Positions 56,698 to 64,000 of a stretch of 64,000 nucleotides of DNA are shown in pieces. Each line of letters opens with the position of its first letter. Position 1 is the stretch's first letter. The notes under the pieces were generated by a model, which was not told the DNA's origin, did not search any database, and worked only from the letters and a program-made list of their open reading frames with translations. The position numbers and the translations under genes were made by a program. Origin of the DNA: Lomentospora prolificans (Eukaryota; Ascomycota; Sordariomycetes; Microascales; Microascaceae); the NCBI GenBank assembly GCA_029532625.1, contig JARFXM010000009.1:3596001-3660000 (forward strand), written 5' to 3'.

Positions 56698-58761
56698 ATG
56701 GCGGCGGCTGCCCCAGCAGTGTCTGTTCTTTCGACGGCCAACGCTATGGCGGATGGTGAAGATAGCAATCTCTCTAGCCCTCTAAGCGAGGTTGAGGATA
56801 AGGACGGTGAGCCAGACGACCCTGACGCTATGGCTCTTGATGATCCCGAACCGCGAGATGTCCCTTCAGATTCTGAGAGCAACCTCTCCGAAGCGAACGA
56901 TACCGAGGCTGAAACAGAGCGCCTCTACGATACCCCACAAGTTTCTCGGCGTAAAAATGTTATTCTGGGTCAGATTGACGAGGACGAAACTGCCGAGGTA
57001 ACGCCTACTAAGCAGTCAACTGTCGTCGTCGCCGATGGCATCCCAGAAGAGGATGAGCCCCTCTCGGATGTTGATATATCAGCGCCACCTTCGAGCCCAC
57101 CCGAGGAAATTCGGTCGCCAATAAAGTCACCGCAGTCGACATCCGCCGACGAAAAGCGACCTTCATCCGATGCCAAGAAGCGAAAGCGGTCTCCCATGGT
57201 CGACCGTTCTGATTCTGAAGGCCCGCTACGGAAACGGGCCACCTCGACTGGTGTGCCGGAGCTTGACTCCAATGATGGGGATAAAACTACCGATCAAAAG
57301 ACGGGCAAGGCCAATTCTGTACGGTCTGGCTCTGGGGTGTCAGCTGATGCTAAGGGTGTGAAGGACGGTAGCCCCCTGGGTGTTGACTCCCCTACCCTGG
57401 AGCCTGTGGTGGCTAAGAAAATGACAAGAAACGGTAGAAAGCAGGCCAAGGCCGCCCTCACGAACGGTGTAGAGAATAAAAACGAAGATGGCCTTAGCGA
57501 TGAAGAAACTGAACCTCGGGGCGATGACGATGGAATAGAAGCGGACCCCGACGATGACATTGACGTTGCTGGAAGACACGGCGATGAAGAAGGTAAGAAT
57601 GCTGTGATAAAAGTTTACGAGGCCCCGAATTTCAACATAGCGCTAACCTGCCCTTTAGCTGAGAGGAAACGCATCGCTATTGACGAATGGAGCACAATTG
57701 AAGAGAAATTTAGCATTTTCCGGGATCGGTAGGTAACAGACAAGCGGACTACCTATTCATAACAGGCATAAGCTAGCCTGGATGCTAACCTCTGGCCATT
57801 CCCAGACTTTACAAAGACCGACTTGAAAAGCTCGAACGCGAAGAGCAAGCCCTGTGTGCCGATGTGCCTTACCACCCCGAATACCTTAATATGAAGCAAT
57901 GCCTTGACGAGCTGCACGACCAAAAGATCCGAAAGATAAACAAGGAGTACGAGCTGATATTAGAAGCCAATGACCGTGTTGCAGTAGCTCGTCGAGCGAT
58001 AATCTGGGGTCAGTTTTATCAGGGTATACGAGAAGCGAGAGAGCGAATGCTTTCCGAACTGAATAAAGAATGGCACGAAACGCAAAATGCTCGGCGAAAT
58101 GCACACCGGGCGCCTGACTATAGTCTTTCATTCCCGTCCGCCCCGGCTCAGCGAACCCGAAATGCAGTGGCGTACAACACCGAGGTATCCATACTTTCCG
58201 GTATGGCAAAGCATATTGGATTTCCTGCTGCCCCCCCAATGCGGGGAGCTAGTTTGGCGGAGACCGAGGAGGATATTGATGCTATTAGGGTGAGCTATAC
58301 TATCCACACACGCGTGATAGCGTACATATTAACCAAATCTAAAGCGAGCGCGTCGGCAGCGCCAACAATCCATGATGCAGCACCAAATGCCCGCATTTTC
58401 TGGAGCTCTAGACTCAGCAGGGGAGCAGTTTATTAAAAACACGCCGTGGGCGAATCCGAACCACCCACACCACCAACTCCACAAAATTCCCTCAGGTTCA
58501 CAACCTGACCTGCCTGTGAATGCGCAGCTGCAGACACCTCGATTTGACGGACATGGTGTCTCCCAACAACCCTCTACGGAGGGGCTTTCCGGCCGGAGAC
58601 AATCTGCTTCCCCGGAAATGGTGCGCTTGTCAAGCACACAGAGCCATGGACAGATAAAACGCGTGGGTAGCGCCCAAGGCGTGTCTAGTGGCGTGCCGAA
58701 GGCTGGGCCGAGGTCAGCGGCGTCGAAAGCTGAATCCCTAGCCGCGCCTTTTGCGGTATAG
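56698..58761 (+). CDS. DEP1: Sds3/Dep1-family subunit of the Rpd3L histone deacetylase complex
   Basis: A scaffold subunit of the Sin3-Rpd3L deacetylase, acting in the nucleus on promoters. The exons are 56698-57592, 57659-57728, 57806-58289 and 58345-58761, giving 621 residues. Residues 1-300 are acidic, S/D/E/P-rich and disordered, with likely nuclear signals (KKRKRSP, RKR). The Sds3-like region, about 300-490, starts RIAIDEWSTIEEKFSIFRDR and continues LYKDRLEKLEREEQAL, HPEYLNMKQCLDELHDQKI and VARRAIIWGQFYQGIREARE; it is helical and coiled-coil. RNAVAYNTEVSILSGMAKHI is conserved in Dep1-type members. The C-terminus is Q/P/S-rich. Dep1 is preferred over Sds3 because of the long acidic N-terminus. 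Confidence 0.85.
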
Positions 58762-59352
58762 GTCGAGCTTATTCCATTATATTATGTGGAATATTCGTTC
58801 TTCTACGTTTAGTCTACGCCTCGCGCAGGACACTATTGCTTACGGCATTTGATACCACCGGGTTTTCAACCGGAGAGTGGGTTGGCGTGGGGATAGGGCA
58901 AGGAGTTTCGGTTGCGCGATACGGAGCTCGCATGAAGATGCGCTGCATGGAGCTCGCTTTATTTTTTCTTTTATATGAGCATAGGCTTTCATGTGGTATA
59001 TGAGCCAATAGTATATGAGCCAATAGACGTAAGAAACAGCGGTTGACCGTCATTTCATATTCAATATTGCGGGCGCCTAGTTCCGTCGCCCTTCTATCTC
59101 TTTCTCTATAATGTACAGTACGCTGAAATCAGCGAAAATGCTCGTCGAGAGTCTTAAGTATACATGTCTCGTTGTGGCAACGGAATATGAGTTATGCGGA
59201 GGTACGAGGTCAGTAGGCCCCTCTCCCAGCCCGGTTCAATGTAAAGGAGTAGTTTAAGGCGGCGTAGGTATTGGCGAGGGGATTCGCTGAGATTCGCTCT
59301 CTGAGATTCTGGTCGTTTAAATTTTGGATCATATATGATCATTCAAGCGAAT
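58762..59352. other. Convergent 3' region of DEP1 and COA3
   Basis: No gene is supported. It holds a two-copy 15-bp tandem repeat (58996-59025). Confidence 0.5.
58996..59025 (+). repeat. 15-bp perfect tandem duplication
   Basis: GTATATGAGCCAATA occurs twice without a spacer. It includes a CCAAT word in each copy. It is non-coding, between convergent genes, so a promoter role is unlikely. Confidence 0.9.
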
Positions 59353-59696
59353 CTAGGATTCTACTTTCCGTGCTGGCGCATCTGGAACCTTAACGTCTTC
59401 GAAATTGTCTTGGCCGATCGCGCGAATAGTCCACCAATCTAAACGTATATATGTAAGTAGGAGGATGGGGAGAAGAGGTCGGATGGTGATCGCATACAAA
59501 CTCCGCCAACAACGCAGAAGAGACCAATACCGGTAATTGCATTCTTGACTAGGTAGGGACGACGAGCGCGAATCAAAGCGGGCCCTTGTCGCAGATTCCG
59601 ATCATAGTACGAGGCTTTTGGAGCACTGCAGTGTGAAGCAGATTTAGCGAATGCGCAGAGATAGTATGGAGAGACGTCGATTCCTTACCCAGCCAT
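59353..59696 (-). CDS. COA3: Cytochrome c oxidase assembly factor Coa3
   Basis: A small inner-mitochondrial-membrane protein that binds newly made Cox1 and, with Cox14, regulates COX1 translation. The exons (minus strand) are 59696-59689 (8 nt), 59625-59498 and 59438-59353, giving 73 residues. The spliced protein starts MAGAPKASYYDRNLRQGPAL and continues IRARRPYLVKNAITGIGLF. One membrane span (AITGIGLFCVVGGVYWWTI) follows. The lumenal end is QDNFEDVKVPDAPA. The YYD-x3-RQGPALIRARRP pattern is the family hallmark. The start is forced: only the 8-nt first exon gives an ATG in phase. It is too short and too fragmented to appear as a long ORF. Confidence 0.92.
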
Positions 59697-60520
59697 TGCG
59701 ATATTTGCTCTAGATATTGGATAGAGATTGTTTAGAAAGTATTTCCGAGTGCTTCGAAGCCGAGGAAATTGTATATTCTAGACACCTAAGAACAACTACT
59801 CGACCGGACATGACAAAACCTAAAAAGTGTCGATGCAAACAGTGGCGTGGTCAGCGACAAGGACCTTCGGGAGAAAATCGGCTAATATAAGAGGCTGGCT
59901 TCATCGTGTCAGTGACGTGCATGTGTACCGCCTACCTTTTTGGGTTATGGAGAATGGTACATAATCTAGCGTACCTCGTTTTCCGTGAATACATGTATAC
60001 AGGTATGTCACCGTGCCTGAAGTTTTCTTGGACGTCCCAGTCTACTTTTGAACTTCGGCTCCAAGGTGGGCAAGACCATCTTCCAGCAATTTACTTCACC
60101 ATCAACACTGCGCGCCTCAGCCCATTTCCTTTCGCGCGCCTATACACAGATAGCGTAGATTGGCTACGGGTAGATTGTGGGCAAATCTCGACACCGATAA
60201 GCTTACCGATATTAAATAGCTGTCAAGTTCAACCCCAGAAGCTAGAAAATCCATCGCGCAGCACCGCGTTCCTGAGCGAGCTTCGTTCTTGGCCTGGTGC
60301 GCGCAAAAGCAGAACAGCTTGCTAATTCAACAATCTCACGCCGAGACTCTACTATTCTTCGCCATCCCCGCACAGGTCTATGCCCTCGATTACTGGCCTC
60401 ACATCGCGAACCTGATCACTTCCGAATCGATTGTTTTACCTATGAAAACTCCATCGACACTAACTTGAATCGAATATTCTTTCCTGCCATCTCGAGCCCT
60501 ACAACCTCTCGTAGTTCGCC
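59697..60520. promoter_or_regulatory. Divergent promoter region of COA3 and PTA1
   Basis: It is 824 bp between start codons without a supported gene. The 139-codon frame at 59906-60325 has no recognisable feature. A hairpin-like ATCTCGACACCGATAAGCTT/TACCGATAT stretch near 60185 is noted without interpretation. Confidence 0.45.
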
Positions 60521-63134
60521 ATGGCGACTCTTTTGTCGGTTTCGGACCACATCAGGCAATTAAATGATGCTCGAAAACTAGTTCTGGGCGATGTCAAGCT
60601 CTATCCTTCTGTCGTGAAGGGTATATTGCCTATCATTGCTCCTACATCGCACCTGGAGCTCCGACGATGGACGGCCGATTTCCTCGCCGATACTTTCGCG
60701 ACGCCGGCACTGCCTTCGAGAGACAAGGAATCGATGCAACCTTTTGTGCTAGATACCGTTCAGTCAATCTTGGAGAACCCCGAAGAAGACGCCCATGTGC
60801 TGCGAAGCATGATCCAAACCGCCGCCAGTATTTACCCCATTACTTTGAGGTGGATGTGAGTAGATATCTGATGCTCAGACCTAAGACCGGCATTATACGC
60901 TCCATCTACACAGAACTTATGCTGAATATTGGTTTTGCTTCTAGTATGGAAAACTCCTATGACACCATAACTTGGGAACGAATCACAGCAGTCAAGACCA
61001 GGATCCTTCAGATTTGGGACAACGCCGATCCCTCTGTCCAAATATGCTGCATAAAATTCGCCCAGAAAGTTGTCCTTTCACAGTCAGTATCGGGGATGGA
61101 GCCTCGAGTACGTTTTGCCCATATAACCTGCCTTTCCGGCGCTCCTATCACGAGGAATATGACTGACCCATGCGAAGCGTGGCGATGGCCTGGATGTTTC
61201 GCTCGACAAGATTCCACCGAATCATGCGTTACTAGATCCCCGAATGCTCGAGGCGGAAGCCTTTGGCTTACTGGACCGTATGCTGGGGGTTTTGCAGGAT
61301 AACAGCAGGTATGTTTCCGATATTGAGGCGTACAATCTGTAGATGAGGGAGTCTAACTAATTCGTGGCTCTGTTTAGCGACGCGCTAGTCGTTGACGCAA
61401 CACTCAACTGCCTCTCTATCCTCGTCCGAACACGGCCAGCGACTTCCAACAGGATCGTGAACACTGTGTTAAACTTCAATCCACTCAAATTGGCTAATTC
61501 CCCGATGACCCCCAAGGACCGTGTCCTGGCCAAGTCCATGGAGAAGACAACTCGCATGTTTCTCATTCACCTAGCTAAACGGTCTGCCCTCATAAAATCC
61601 CCACGTTTCTGTTGCTGCATCTAACGAAGACTTCAGAGATCCCCATAACCCTCTTACACCGAGAATTCACCAGCAAATCGAGCGGCTGATGAGAATGAAG
61701 ACTGAGATTTTTGATGAGACGGCTAGGAAGAGGGCCTTGGATCTACAACAAAAGGAAATGTCCGACGCCAAACGACTTCGGACATTGCCTGCTGGGGCCT
61801 CAGTCTCCCCCCCGGAGCAAGAGATCCCTCGACTTGGGCCCCCCCCGCATACTCTTGGCGCAATTTTCACTCTCACTTCATCTGTACCTCTTGCATCGTT
61901 TGATGTTGGAAGCGTTCCACTTCCCTTGGTGGCGCGCCTGAATGTCTCGACGCTCGTGAATGTAGATCGGCATGCCTTAGATCGTGCTATACAGGTGCGC
62001 TTCTTTTCATCTAAAAGTTCGGGCCCACACAGAACGTAATTCTAACAAGCCAGCAGACCGTACGAGATCGTCTAACCACACTAGCAGCTGCTCCACCGAC
62101 TCTCAATCCTAATACTGCTCCTCTAGGTGTGGAAGAGGACGATGATGACTATGAACCCGACTTCTATGCTGCTGAAGATACGGAACAGATATTGAATAAG
62201 CTTGATAGCTCACCAACGGACTTGAAGCCACCTAGTTTCGACGATGCCCTGCAACTTGAGGCATTCACATTGGCTTCCGCTCCCCCACTCACAACAGATG
62301 GGGCTGCTGCGATCGGCAAGCTGAGCATCTCCCAACTAGTCGAACAGCTTAACGCGGCTGAAGATCCAGCAGCCAAGAGGCCCAAAATCGGTTTCAACAG
62401 GTTCGCGTCTAGTTTCGGGGACCGTGACTCTTTGGTGACTCTTCTGGTTCGGCTTGCGGCCCAGTCGACTGCCGGCTTAGACGATGTAGCTCCGAAGAAG
62501 GAAGATGAAGATGCCAGTCCCTCAGCTTCGATAAGTGGCGAAATCCGTGGCGTTCTTCATACTTACATTGTTGACGATTTCCGAAAACGTATCGATGTAG
62601 CTGTCGCATGGCTTTGTGAGGAGTGGCTAAACGACAAACTTCAGGCATCACGCTCACCGGATAGCCCGATACACTACGAGAAACTCGCACTGAAGTTGCT
62701 AGACGGAATTCTTCCTTACCTGCACCCACAAGACAAGATCCTTACTCGATTCTTAGCTGAGATACCACAGCTCAGTCCAGCAATATTGTCTCGTATCAAG
62801 CACATGTGTCGCGATCCAACAGTAGTTGGCCTTGCGTTAACAAGTTTACTTTATCTGATCATGATGAAGCCCCCAGTTCGCGAACTTGCCCTCGATACCG
62901 TAGAGGGAATCTGGGAAGAATGTAAGTTGGAGGCTTCCACAGTTGATAACTGCTAGACCTGTTCATATCGTTGGCTAACATGGAACTTTCTTGCAATTAG
63001 ATGAGGACGCGAGGCCGACTGCCGGGAAGTACTTGGCTAAGTACAGGCCAGCCTGGCTTGAGAACGCTAAGCGCAAGGCTGAAATGTCCTTAACTCCACC
63101 CACGGCTACGGCCAACGGAGGTGTCACTGCATAG
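60521..63134 (+). CDS. PTA1: Cleavage/polyadenylation factor subunit Pta1 (symplekin)
   Basis: A scaffold of the mRNA 3'-end cleavage and polyadenylation complex that also binds the Ssu72 phosphatase; nuclear. The seven exons are 60521-60855, 60945-61107, 61178-61308, 61378-61581, 61637-61994, 62057-62921 and 63001-63134, giving 729 residues with all phases matching. The N-terminal HEAT-like symplekin domain includes DHIRQLNDARKLVLGDVKLY, RWTADFLADTFATP and AVKTRILQIWDNADPSVQ. A basic, helical segment follows (EIFDETARKRALDLQQKEMS), then an acidic patch (EEDDDDYEPDFY). The C-terminal region (YTYIVDDFRKR-like, EEWLNDKLQ, HYEKLALKLLDGILPYL) matches fungal Pta1. Intron 4 uses a weaker GTCTGC donor but has a CTAAC branch point. 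Exon 6 has a tandem CAGCAG acceptor (62051-62056). Confidence 0.92.
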
Positions 63135-64000
63135 CTGCAACCCATTTGTATATTTAGCTGCTGCTCACCGTCTATCAACGCGGGTTGGAGGGTGGTTTTT
63201 AGTGTTTCGATGCTTGGGGTCCTAGCCAAATGTGCTTACGAGAGTATCGATGGCCCCCGGCGTGCACAGAAACTTGGGCAAGGAATTCGTAGTTCGAGGA
63301 GGTTTAAACCAAAAGCGTGGCGTTTAGGGCATACGACAACAAGCTAGTAGTGCCTCACAGTCTTTTTCATCCAGGCCTCACCGATGTATATAATTGTTTG
63401 ACTCCGAAGGAGGCAGGGAATCGAGGTATTGTTGGACCTAGGAAGGATACGCATCAGGTAAAGGGGACTACCATTCCTAGTCGGCGAGCCGCTGCCGGCC
63501 TATTATAACGACAACGAATGCAATTCAAATCCTCATCAAACTAATCCTCTCTTGTGATGTCTGGGCCGCACATCATTGAGGTTTTGTTGGCGACGGACGC
63601 AAGTCGCTAGCGACTGGGATATTCCCTGACCGAAGTAGCTGTCCATATCAACACCCACTAGCACCTCGAGGCTTGTTATGTTGGAAACACGGCGTGTAAG
63701 TGGCGTTCGTGGCTTCTGTCCATGGAAGCTAAGGGTGTGGCAGCCCACATCACACGAGAACACAGCATCACTGGCAATGGGTTTCCACTGCTTTCCCGGT
63801 GCTGGCTATATGAGGAGGGCTTCCCAGAAGTCAGTTAACCCCTGTCGCACACGCGGGCCCCAGGTGGGCTACTTTAGACAGAATTTCGCTTTCATGCTCG
63901 ATACCCTTGTTATATTACCGAACCATCGGATTTGGCCGAGAACAGGGGAAACTACTGGTTTTGTTGACAAGCAACTCTGATGACTGATTTTTCCCCTGTG
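63135..64000. other. Region downstream of PTA1 to the window end
   Basis: No gene is recognised. The first part is the PTA1 3' region. A 100-codon frame at 63678-63980 (+) has no family features; it could belong to a gene that continues beyond the window but nothing supports this. Confidence 0.4.

Overview
The window is nuclear DNA of a filamentous ascomycete, most likely a Sordariomycete and probably Hypocreales; the genus cannot be fixed from sequence alone. The evidence is short spliceosomal introns (about 50-170 nt, GTANGT-type donors, CTAAC/CTGAC-like branch points), balanced base composition, a velvet regulator, a Zn2Cys6 factor and protein sequences closest in style to that class. I recognise 19 intact gene models, one gene with a single frame break (Mic26) and one multiply broken pseudogene (GFA family). 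There is also one weak hypothetical model. I saw no rRNA, tRNA, CRISPR array or intact transposon.

Layout. At 1-9 kb lie the developmental regulator VelB and tubulin-folding cofactor E. At 10-15.4 kb lie an aldo-keto reductase, the methionine-salvage dehydratase Mde1, the SNARE Sec20 and mitoribosomal protein mL53; the last two are divergent. At 17-26 kb lie inorganic pyrophosphatase, mitochondrial intermediate peptidase Oct1 head-to-head with MICOS subunit Mic26, tRNA dihydrouridine synthase Dus2 and a membrane-anchored glutaredoxin. At 26.8-32.1 kb lie a GFA/CENP-V-family pseudogene and a large DUF1765 protein. From 32 to 40.5 kb there is a gene-poor stretch with only ORF fragments. At 40.5-49.7 kb lie an F-box protein, cystathionine gamma-lyase, a Zn2Cys6 regulator and ribosome-biogenesis factor Rpf2. 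At 51.6-63.1 kb lie alpha-tubulin, nucleolar Nop12, the Sds3/Dep1-type Rpd3L subunit, cytochrome oxidase assembly factor Coa3 and the polyadenylation factor Pta1.

The genes are mostly conserved housekeeping loci in convergent and divergent pairs, not one pathway or a secondary-metabolite cluster. Recurring themes are mitochondria (mL53, Oct1, Mic26, Coa3), ribosome and RNA biogenesis (Rpf2, Nop12, Dus2, Pta1), tubulin (TBCE, alpha-tubulin) and sulfur amino acids (Mde1, cystathionine gamma-lyase).

I did not find a convincing new multi-gene system. The points most worth a second look are: the acid-free, presequence-like in-frame extension upstream of the pyrophosphatase; the decayed GFA gene; the homopolymer frame break in Mic26; a CGFS active site on a secretory-type glutaredoxin; very small first coding exons in several genes; a shared TATCGATA palindrome near three RNA-biogenesis genes; and two CCAGC/GCTGG-dense intergenic patches.
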